Below are positions 55,020-64,000 of a stretch of DNA of 64,000 nucleotides, piece after piece (within the stretch, counting starts at the first letter, position 1; every line of letters begins with the position of its first letter). The DNA lies in contig JAFISE010000161.1 of the NCBI GenBank assembly GCA_022560025.1, positions 1 through 64,000 on the forward strand, read 5' to 3'. Origin of the DNA: Stagonosporopsis chrysanthemi (taxonomy: Eukaryota > Ascomycota > Dothideomycetes > Pleosporales > Didymellaceae). The position numbers were made by a program, and so were the translations under genes. A model generated the notes under the pieces. It did not search any database, was not told where the DNA came from, and saw only the letters and a list, made by a program, of their open reading frames with translations.

Positions 55020-56656
55020 ATGGCGCCCGAAACAGCGCTGCAGAATGGCAGCAGCACCGCCAATGGCACGCACAAAGCGCAACCCCACAACCAGAAGATA
55101 GCTCCCACCCCGAAGCGGCGGAAAACAACCCCGAAGAAAGTCGAAGATGAGGGCCTTATGGGAACTTTGTGTACGCTGATCTGCGATCACCAGATTGGTA
55201 GGCTTGCACCACCACGCATCCCGATGGTCGTCATGTAATTTACTAACGATGTGGACGCAGGCATCTCTGTCAACCTCCTATCGCTGCTCTTTCTCACGCA
55301 CATCTTCTTCCCCCGCGCGCGAGATCGAACCATCAAGTTCTTTACCATGTCCTACTATAACCCTGAGACGAACATGTATGGTTGCGGGACTGACGACCTG
55401 CCATACGTTATTTTCTGGACAGTGGCATTTACAGGTCTTCGAGTAGCAGTCATGGACTACATGCTCGACCCTCTCGCGAGGCTGGGGGGCATCAGGACGA
55501 AGAAGGGACTTGCAAGGTTTAAGGAGCAGGCATGGCTCATTGTCTACTACACGATATCGTGGTCGCTGGGCATGGTACGTTGAAGTTGTATGCGGCAAAA
55601 GTCGCAGACAATGTGCTAACTCTCACCAGTACATCATGTATCACTCTGACTTTTGGCTCAATCTCCACGGCATCTGGGAAGGCTGGCCCTTCCGTGAGGT
55701 CGAGGGCATCTTCAAGTGGTACTACCTTGTGCAATGGGGCTTTTGGATTCAGCAGATTCTCGTCGTCAACATCGAGGAGAAGCGCAAAGACTACGCGCAG
55801 ATGCTCACGCACCACCTCTTCACGACCGCGCTCATGTTCTTATCCTATGGCTACTACCACATGCGCGTCGGCACTGTCATCCTGTGTATCATGGACTTTG
55901 TAGACATCATTCTCCCGGTAGGTAGAATCCAGAAAGCTCCTTTTCAATCTTGGCAGCAGCTAACCTACACAGACTGCAAAGCTGCTCAAGTACATGGGCT
56001 ACACAACCATCTGCGACATCGCTTTCGGCGCCTTCGTCGTCTCTTGGATCATCACTCGACACGTTTTCTATATGATGGTCTGCTGGTCCATCTACGCCGA
56101 CGCCCCTGTCGACATGGCACCCGGTTGCTACTACTCGAAACTCGACAACAATGCCTTCGTCCCCATGTCTAATGCGACCGAATTCGATCGCCTCGGCGGC
56201 AACGCGCCATGGAGCAACCTGCTCAAAGCATACACGGACCAGAACGGACCTATCTGCTGGAACCCCAACTTGCGATATTATTTCCTCGCGCTCCTTCTTA
56301 CACTGCAAGTCTTCTGCTTGATTTGGTTCCGCACCATTGCGAAGGTTGTGTATAAGGTGCTCAAGGGCAATAGCGCGGAGGATGTACGCTCAGACGACGA
56401 GGACGAGGAGGATGAGGTTGAAGACGAGAAGACGAACACTGTCTTGAATTTGGCTACTACATGCGCGGAGAGCGGAATGAGCCAGCCGTTGGAAGAGGAA
56501 GTCGGTGTCGACGCGCTCACGTTCGCACGCCTGAACGGTGCGAGCCAGAGACGTCAGGCGAAGCGTGAGTCGAGTAGGGCAAGCGGCATCAGCATACCCG
56601 GTCATGGCGACCACAAGGAGCTGCTTGGGCGTATTGGGTGCGACAAGCCCTCGTAG
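55020..56656 (+). CDS. lag1: Ceramide synthase (Lag1/Lac1, TLC domain)
   Basis: Four exons (55020-55197, 55261-55574, 55630-55917, 55973-56656) encode 487 aa. All introns are GT-AG, 55-63 nt. A Lys-rich N-terminus precedes the first membrane helix (SVNLLSLLFLTHIFF). The TLC domain contains the Lag motif with the catalytic histidine pair: YAQMLTHHLFTTALMFLSYG, then YHMRVGTVILCIMDFVDIIL and TAKLLKYMGY. Upstream blocks include YIMYHSDFWLNLHGIWEGWP. The C-terminal tail is acidic (DDEDEEDEVEDE), as in yeast Lag1/Lac1, where casein kinase 2 acts. The enzyme N-acylates sphingoid bases with fatty acyl-CoA to make (dihydro)ceramide in the ER membrane. The start is at MAPETALQ; no upstream in-frame alternative is better. 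Confidence 0.95.
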
Positions 56657-56993
56657 GGCTAAAGCTGCAGCAACAGCTTTTCGCAATATTGGGAATAATC
56701 TTTCGATGGCCCAAAAGTTTGTGGGTGTCACGGCGTTTTGGAGGGTTGCAAGAGGAGGAATACTTCTCTATCATCTGTACGACTGGATCGCGAGGATGGA
56801 TATGCATACCCTAGAAGCATAGACTGGTCTTCGTCTCGTGTCTGAATGATGAGCTCTGTGATCGTGGTACTGACCTGAAGTCGAAATGCCGCAAAGCCGT
56901 CCCTACCCCCTCTGATGCCTGTAGCAATGCAGATGAAACCTAGACCAGCAACCATCTCTCGCACTCAACCTCCACAACCGGCCCTGCGAACCC
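56657..56993. other. Convergent 3' spacer
   Basis: These 337 bp lie between the stops of the ceramide synthase and Hsv2 genes; no feature was seen. Confidence 0.5.
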
Positions 56994-58305
56994 CTAGTCC
57001 AGGTACCGTCTCCACCCCTCCCTCCACACCGCCCTCTTCCCCGCCTCGTCGAACCCAACCACAAACCTCTCCCACCGCGCATCCTGCCCAGCCCCTAGTA
57101 CCACCACCGTGCTCTCATCTAGCCATCCCAGCAGCCCCTTTGTCGGTCGCCCGCCCGGTACACCCGGAATTCCTGCTTGTAGCGTTGCGGACCGCGCGGC
57201 GGGCCCGAACGCGGCGGCCTCGTCGCCCATACTGAATTTGACACTGCAATTTGAGTAGGTGTCGCTAAACTGGCGGGGAAGGAGAGGGAGCTTGGAGAGA
57301 AGTTTCCATTTGTGGTCGTCTCCTGGCGTGGAAGATGCGGCGGAGGAAGAAGAGGTGGTGGGGTGGGATGGAGCGGTGGAGGAAGGGAGGTCGAAAATGT
57401 GCAGGGTTGATTTGTCGCTTGTCACGGCGAGGGTGGTGCCTGAGGGGCTGAATGCCAGGGAGAGGATAATCGCGGGGTCGACGCCCCGGCGCAGCTCGAG
57501 TAGCTTGGTGCACGCTGGGAAAGACCACAGCCGGATCAGCGTCCCGGCTTCGCTGGCGGTAGCGAGGGAGTTGCAGTCTCGGCTTAGTGAGAGGGCGCGC
57601 AGGGGCGATTCGTGCGCGGGGATGATGGACACGTTGTGTGTGTTTAGGTCGAAGAGTTTGACTTGTCCGACCGCGCGGCCAGGAAAGGCTACGATGGAGG
57701 CACCCAGCTCGCAGAGGCCGAAGGGATTGTTTATCGTCTCGTAGTCTGCGACTTTCTCGGGCGGCATCTTCATGCGGTAGATGCCGACTTTGTTGAGCAG
57801 GACGACGACCAGGTGGGTTTGCGAGATGCGCACGCGCTGGACGGGGGTTTTGAACTCCAGCGACGTTGAGATTTGCTGCGTGGCGTCGTTCCAGATTTGC
57901 ACCTCCGAGGCAGTGTCAGCTTGTGAGATCAGCTCCCAGCTGGAAAGGGCTGGGGAACAGACCTTGTTCTGGGGGAACTTGGGCTGCTTGCCGCCGCCGA
58001 CGAGCGCGATGTAGCGTGTGGTTCCGAGCATTTCGGCGCAGCCGATGCCGCCGCCGACCTCTGGTTGGGTTAGTTGTAGGTGGTGAGGTGGGTGGGAGGA
58101 TCAGTTACCTCGTGCAAGCTTCTGTTCGCCGGCTTTGGTCGAGAAGACTGGAGGCGTGAGTAAGTGTTTGGGTGGAGATATTGTGAGGGCGCATACCACG
58201 AAAGCCCGACTCCAGGGCGACTGAGAAGCAGGAGTTGTCTGCGTTGAATGAGGCGGACAGGGCAAAAGGCCCCTTGTCCGAGTCCAGTACTGGACGAGTG
58301 TTCAT
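56994..58305 (-). CDS. hsv2: PROPPIN WD-repeat protein, Hsv2 / WIPI3-4 type
   Basis: Four exons (58305-58197, 58147-58109, 58060-57963, 57902-56994) encode 384 aa. The introns are 49, 48 and 60 nt; the third (GTCTGT, AGCTGAC, GGAG) is a multiple of three without stops, so its removal is inferred from the join NK-VQIWND. The seven-bladed propeller opens with SASFNADNSCFSVALESGFR. The phosphoinositide-binding motif is L-R-R-G (ELRRGVD) rather than F-R-R-G; LRRG is the form seen in WIPI3/4. Other blocks are AHESPLRALSLSRDC and LAFSPSGTTLAVTSDKSTLHIFDLP, followed by a Ser/Thr-rich loop in blade 6. PROPPINs bind PI3P and PI(3,5)P2 on pre-autophagosomal and endosomal membranes; Hsv2 acts in selective autophagy. 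Confidence 0.92.
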
Positions 58306-59292
58306 GTTTGTCTCTCAAGCAGGTGTATGTGGTGTTGGAAAGTGTGGGGTATCAGATGCGGAGTGGAGAACGGTCAAGGCAACGATCGATCATGAAACAG
58401 CCTGTGAAACGGCACAGCAAGCTTCGCGAGATATGGCGGCATGCTAAACGAGCCTCAGCATCGACTGAGAACAATATTGGTGCTGCGGTGCAGTAGAGAT
58501 GAGACTGTTGTTCAGGGTTCAGTAGACGTCAGCCGTCCGAGCTCCGTGATCTGCGGAGCTAGGCGGAGGCTGAGATGCGCACGTGAAACCATCGACATCT
58601 GATGCAATACATTTGCAACTATCGAAGTTTATGAGTTTCTGCTTGAAAGGCTCCGATCTTACGTTGCAAGTCCTATCAAGCGACATACATATCGTCGTGT
58701 TCTACTACCCATCTTCGAGTCTGGGCGGGTGCGGAGGTCCGCCCGAACATTCGAGTGGAGATGTTTACCAACTTGACGATACCTTGCCTGCTTTACACTA
58801 ACCAACCTGCCACATAGTATTGATCAACTTGACCAATATAAGGCGTTTGGCTTCTTGGAGAATGCGTATCTTGCGGCGCCTGATGATCGTGGTCTTGCGG
58901 CGAGCTGCCAACGACCACTAGATTTCGATGCTTTGGCACAGCCCAAGAGATTGAAACACCATTATTCGTCACAATAACAATAGCTGCGCGTGCCGAAGCT
59001 CTATCGCCAACATATGGCGTTGTTGCTTCGTGGTGCAGCTTTCCCAAAGAGGCCAACGCGCCGCCAAGCCAGGAGAGGACGACCGGGGTTGCGGCCGCTA
59101 GCGAGCCCCTTTGCCTTGGGCAGGGAGCTGCTGCCAACGTCTCCAAAATAAGTCGACGACACCTCCGCAACACCCATTGACAGCCACGCGCCCGTCTCAC
59201 CACTCGCTCCGCCTCGCCATCACGCCTGCAGCTGCCTCGCTCCAGGCCACGACCGCGCAACTCGACACCACACGCACCACACACAACCCGCG
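58306..59292. promoter_or_regulatory. Divergent intergenic region between hsv2 and the septin gene
   Basis: These 987 bp must carry both promoters. No TATA box or clear operator was recognised, and the minus-strand frame at 58793-59341 looks like chance. Confidence 0.5.
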
Positions 59293-60804
59293 ATGTCTTC
59301 AGTACGACTACCCCCAGATCACGTCTCCCCTGGCAGCCCACTGCGCCTCAGCCACGCCCACCGCGTCCACGCTGCGTCCTAAGGCACCCACTGACGCTGT
59401 AACAGATGCTCAAGACCAGGAGGAAGAAGAATGTCAAGAAGGGTATCCAGTTCTGCCTGATGGTGTGCGGCGCCTCTGGAACAGGTATGCTGCAACGACT
59501 TCGCAAGGCTCCTCATGCACACGCTAATCGATGTCATCTCCAGGCCGTACAACATTCGTGAACACCCTCTGCGGCAAGCCCGTCCTCGAGCACAAGGAGT
59601 CGGACGACCCCAGCACCGCCCACATCGAGGAGGGCGTCAAGATTGAGCCCGTCACAGTCGGTGCGTTGTGGCAGTAGCCATTTCCTTGGTCGCACCAAGT
59701 ATAGCATGGCTGACACGACGAAACAGAACTCGAAGAGGAGGGCACACGCATCTCGCTGACCATTGTCGATACGCCCGGTTTCGGCGATCAGATTGATAAC
59801 GAAGCCAGGTAGGCATTGTCACGCCTCTGTCCGTGGTGACACCAGCTTACGAAGGCGCAGTTTTGGAGAGATCGTCGGCTACCTTGAGCGTCAGTACGAT
59901 GACATTCTCGCAGAGGAATCGCGTATTAAGCGTAACCCCCGATTCCGCGACAACCGTGTGCACGTTCTGCTGTACTTCATCACACCAACTGGCCACGGGT
60001 GAGTTGCTACCGACCGGTGAAACGAGCCATACTGACAGATGCAGTCTCCGCGAACTCGACATCGAGCTCATGAAGCGCCTCTCACCCCGTGTCAATGTCA
60101 TCCCCGTCATTGGCAAGGCCGATTCACTCACACCTGCCGAGCTGGCCGAGTCGAAGAAGCTCGTCATGGAGGACATCGAGCACTACCGCATTCCCGTTTA
60201 CAACTTCCCCTACGACATCGAGGAGGACGATGAAGACACAGTCGAAGAGAACGCCGAGCTCCGTGGACTCATGCCCTTTGCTATAGTAGGCTCTGAGGAC
60301 GTGGTCGAGGTCAACGGTCGCCGTGTACGAGCCCGCCAGTACCCATGGGGTATCGTCGAAGTCGACAACCCTCGTCACTCAGACTTTCTTGCTGTCCGCA
60401 GCGCACTACTCCACAGCCATTTGGCTGATCTGAAGGAAATTACACACGACTTCCTGTACGAGAACTACCGTACCGAGAAGCTTAGCAAGAGTGTTGAGGG
60501 TGGTGCTGAAGCGTACGTATCGAATCTACCAAGCTAAGACCATTACTGACGACATCACAGCGGTTCGTCGATGAACCCAGAAGATCTCGCCAGCCAGTCT
60601 GTTCGTCTCAAGGAGGAGCAACTGCGACGTGAAGAGGAGAAGCTCCGCGAAATCGAAGTCAAGGTACAGCGCGAAATCAACGAAAAGCGACAGGAACTCC
60701 TCGCCCGCGAAAGCCAGCTCAAGGAGATCGAAGCGCGCATGCACAGGGAGCAGAGTGGGCACTTGCAAGACAACGATCCCGAGGAGGCATCCAATATCCA
60801 CTAG
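59293..60804 (+). CDS. aspA: Septin, Cdc11/AspA type
   Basis: Seven exons (59293-59364, 59406-59484, 59544-59660, 59727-59808, 59861-59998, 60045-60512, 60561-60804) encode 399 aa. The phases of all joins agree. The first intron (41 nt, GTCCAC donor) is the weakest; without it translation could start at MLKTRRKK (59406). The GTPase domain has G1 GASGTGRTTFVNTLCG, G3 DTPGFGD and G4 GKAD. The G1 form C/A-S-G-T-G-R-T and the absence of the usual G-E-S-G-L-G-K identify the Cdc11/AspA group rather than Cdc3, Cdc10 or Cdc12. The septin unique element is seen in YPWGIVEVDNPRHSDFLAVRS. The C-terminal ~70 residues form a Glu/Arg-rich coiled coil. It polymerises in hetero-oligomeric rods at septa and hyphal tips. 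Confidence 0.93.
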
Positions 60805-63800
60805 TAATTTTCGGGCTGACACTCGGGCTCATACTTCAACTTCGGGGCCAGGCCGTGTGAGAAGCGCGTTTCCATTCGACACAGCATTGGGCGGACCTAA
60901 ACCTATCTATTGCAGTTCTAGGCGTTTGTAATGAAGGGCGTGCGCACTGCAGCTGCTCAAGGTCGAGGTTAGGGACGTTGGGTTTCTGTTCTTCTGCCCC
61001 AGGCGGTGTTGCTTGCCGTCTCGACATGACGCTACTTCTCTTATGTTTCTTCAAGACTTCGATACTTATTCCCCCGCCTTTTGGTTTTCATGTAGGAGAT
61101 AGTAATCCACCTTTATAATTACTCGGATGGTACTCCCATTCTTTTCTTTGAGAGTGTAACTCTTTGCTCATGATGCGGTTGCACATGAACGCTTTTCGTG
61201 TATTCCTCGTGTGCGTCGATGTTTGGCCTCCAGAAGTTTTCGTTAATCAAGCTCTCACCTCTCCGCTCTGCTGCCCTGCATAATCATGACGCTCATATGC
61301 CGCAACCAGTGCAGCATTTGTACCACACTGTCCAGAAAGTTGCCGCCCCAGCAGCCTGCATCGACCATGGCCTGCCACTGTTAAGGTGCGAGTGCTGACT
61401 GACAGGCTCATCTTCCGGTGAGCTAAGCCAATCAAGCCAACCTCCATTGAGGCTCGATGTCATTACCCATACCGGCAACAAGCATGCAAGACCTCGGCGT
61501 CTCCCAACTAATATCAAGTTTGGTTTCTCACCGCGGCTGCCGCCGACCGGGAAGGTTCGCAAATCAGCTGCAGTCAGCACTGTAACCTGTCCCAGACTGC
61601 GGCTAGGAGACGATCAGCTGCTCTGCTACTGGTCCCATGTGCCACGGAGACCCTCTTGTAACGGACCTCAGATGAGTTGTGGTTGTGTTTGCAAAAAGGT
61701 TCCTCCAGAAAAGCGTTCATGCCCAACGCTCAGTGCCTCTGCTCCCCTTCGCATACCACCCTTGTACACTTCAGGAACAACAGCGCCTCTCACAATAACC
61801 GGAGAGGATAATAGTTTTGATTTTGCCTGTCTGGGGATATTAAGAGGGTCAGCTTGCCGGGCCGTCCGTCCAAACAAGTACAGTTTGTCCTGTTGGGGCG
61901 CTACCGAGGATTTTGAATGTGTGCGTCCCGCGTCGAGTGTGGTCCGATCAGTAGCAGGCTTGGGATAGAAGTGGACATCCTCAAGTGCGACATCCACTGA
62001 TTGCACAGTCATGCCATGTCGTCTCTGGCTCACCAAAGCATGCTTTGATTCTTCACTATCAGGCGTGGTCAAGAACTCTGAGTGATTGTGCGATCCGAGA
62101 GCGACTCTCATGGTAGCATGCAGTGAATCGTCTTGCAATATTGCCATGGCCCCGGGACCACGGTGTTGGGTTGGAAAATTTCATCGTCGTATCGCATTGC
62201 AGCAGATCTTGATGGTGGTGGTGCCAAAACGCGTTTTATCGCGGCAGCAGCGGCATAACAAAGAACGAATCAACCTGACTTCGTCTCAACGTATTTACAA
62301 CTTGACGGACATGAGCGCAGTATACGGCCTGCAGAACTCAGCAACGTAGCGAAGGCTGACATTCCGTGAACCTTGGTTCGTCGATCGTCGGCCGTTGTCG
62401 CATGCATGATGCAAATTCAGGTCCCACCTCCAGCGGCACGACGTCTCATCACTTTGTCCCTCACTGTCGGAACTTATAATAATTATCGCGCTTTGCGCGG
62501 TAGCAAATCAATTCAAAATCCGGGCAGCTAGCAGCTAGGACCCCGAAGATCTGGTCGCGCCAGCTCCTACAAGTTAGTTCTGGAACCATTCAGCACCGCC
62601 AGCCCGTGAGAGAACCTCAAGTGGACTCAGGCAGATCCCTAAACATCTCGAGGCCCGGCCTCGCCTGTCTGCTCCACCTCAGCTGCATGTGAACTGCATC
62701 ATCACAGCAACCTCAGCTGAGCGTGATACCCGTTTTCGTGCAATGCTTCGAGGGCAGCTGCAATCCGCTGCAAGCCGGAGGATCCAGGAACCGCCAGACC
62801 AAGGGCGCGCTTTCAGCCGGGGAAGATAGCAGAGCCTCCCGTTAGGCCTCTGATGTTGCTCGAGTGCCAAAGCCGGCCCAATCGCGGATGTACCGTCATG
62901 ACCTTCCTTGGGGGATCCATCATCGTGGTTTTGGGAATGCCATGCGATGACTGTCTCACAAAATTCGTTCATGCCTGTCAAACATCTGAGCTCAACACAT
63001 CGCTGAGCGGGCGATGCTCCGCGGCATTGTTCTTAAGGGAATCACTCGTCTCTCACGTCTCTTTCGATGAAAGACCACATGCATTGATACATTGTTAAGC
63101 TATGTTGCAGGGATGTTCATTGACTACAAGTCGACCTCGCCACACCCGCATGCGCACTGCTTCTGCGGCCCACGGATGCACACACGGCCGTTAGCCGCTT
63201 CGACCGCTGCAGGCAACTTTGTGCCCACAACATCCTACGATGAGCACTTGGCCTTCATCATCATCATCATCACCATCATCAGCGGTTCCACCAAAATCGA
63301 TGCAGTGACCAGCTCTGTCAAGCCGGATGAGGAAGTGCGCGAGTCGAGCAGGATTCGCCAATCGAGGCACGCATCAACACAGGTCGCAGCAGATCCCTGC
63401 GTTCTACCTCAAGCTACCCAATACTTGCCGAATCTCAACGCGTTCTACGATGACTTTCGACGAACCCAGCGCGGATGCAGGGGCAGCTGTTCCCCGGTCG
63501 CGGAACCACTCTAGCGTTGCACTTAAAGCTCACTTGGGTTCCGTTTTCGACCCGCCTGCACTATTCCTGCACGCGACTGCGGCGGCAGAGCTAGTAAAAG
63601 GTCCTCTGACAGCTTGCCGTTGACAACCATTGCCTCTCCTCAGTCGGCCTGGTGCCACAACTACCATAACTGGTGATGCTTGTGCGCCTAGCTGCTTGTT
63701 TGCGGGGACGGGTTCGCACCTGCCTGCTGCCCGCTCCTGTCGTTGGTACCTTCCTGACCCTTACTGCTATTTCATTCTAGGACTTGCAGCCACGACACGG

Positions 63801-63966
63801 GTTTGCATTATCGCCCTTCAAGGCTTCATAGTCATAACTTCTCTCACCTCACTGCCGTAATACTTCACCTCGCCTTCTTTTCTGATTTGTGCTTCACGGT
63901 TTTAACTTCTTGCGTGACTGCCTGCCTGCGCTCTTACATTCTCGTCACCTCAAACACAACACAGAC
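60805..63966. other. Gene-poor right flank
   Basis: No recognisable gene in 3.1 kb. A minus-strand frame at 61668-62147 (159 codons) and a plus-strand frame at 63092-63514 (140 codons) have no identifiable motif. An ATC/CAT-type microsatellite lies at about 63255-63281. The last ~150 bases are CT-rich and look like the leader of a gene starting at 63967. Confidence 0.45.
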
Positions 63967-64000
63967 ATGGACAGACCACAAGTGTCTATACCGCCCGTGA
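63967..64000 (+). CDS. Possible gene start truncated by the right window edge
   Basis: After a pyrimidine-rich, A/C-rich leader (cacaacacagac), an ATG opens MDRPQVSIPPV and runs off the window. The leader style matches other gene starts here, but 11 codons cannot prove a gene. Confidence 0.35.
   Translation, partial: MDRPQVSIPPV

Noticed and set aside
61668..62147. 159-codon minus-strand open frame
   Set aside because: No recognised family and no supporting start or intron signals; kept only as a note in the gene-poor flank.

Overview
The window reads as nuclear chromosomal DNA of a filamentous ascomycete (Pezizomycotina), most likely a Dothideomycete. The evidence is gene content (carboxymuconate cyclase, PROPPIN, septin AspA/Cdc11, Pfa5-type palmitoyltransferase, fungal STAND N-domain, DUF6536, MYND proteins), single monocistronic genes on both strands, short 41-60 nt GT-AG introns with CTAAC/CTGAC branch sites, and two intron-bearing tRNA genes. 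The exact species cannot be told from the sequence.

Layout. 1-3114: end of a 3-carboxy-cis,cis-muconate cyclase gene, followed by an EthD-EthD-alpha/beta-hydrolase fusion resembling 3-oxoadipate enol-lactonase; together they suggest a protocatechuate-branch beta-ketoadipate pair. 3354-3438: tRNA-Cys(GCA) with an intron. 4963-6402: a short-chain dehydrogenase and a small EthD protein. 8560-12853: an F-box-like protein, a broken NmrA-type reductase and a nitronate monooxygenase. 14085-14221: an unusual tRNA-Val(CAC). 15654-22666: Ist3 (RES splicing complex) and dynein light intermediate chain in divergent orientation, a long fungal-STAND-N-domain protein, and an OsmC protein. 22667-32033: a 9.4 kb stretch without a recognisable gene. 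32034-37597: a TALE/KN homeodomain factor and a DHYC palmitoyltransferase. 39861-46803: four tandem genes of a Cys-rich zinc-ribbon-like family. 48097-48864: a secreted Cys-containing protein. 49231-51947: two decayed genes (MYND and DUF6536). 52972-60804: core genes for a Bax-inhibitor-1 protein, ceramide synthase, an Hsv2-type PROPPIN and septin AspA/Cdc11. 60805-63966 is gene-poor, and a possible gene start lies at the right edge.

The most striking observation is the tRNA-Val(CAC) gene. Besides a normal 15-nt anticodon-loop intron, its D-loop is interrupted exactly after G19 by a 48-nt insertion with the features of a spliceosomal intron (GTAAGC donor, CTAAC branch site, CAG acceptor). Removing both gives a clean 74-nt cloverleaf. 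The A box, B box and a Pol III T-run remain intact, so this looks like a Pol III transcript that needs both the spliceosome and the tRNA endonuclease.

Other points of interest are the tandem zinc-ribbon family with one- and two-module members; two broken genes whose four in-frame stops can all be explained by CAA/CAG to TAA/TAG changes; three putative introns that are multiples of three and stop-free (one filled by a 29-unit TCC array); and the accessory character of 39.8-52 kb, where the zinc-ribbon family, a secreted protein and pseudogenes sit together between housekeeping blocks.
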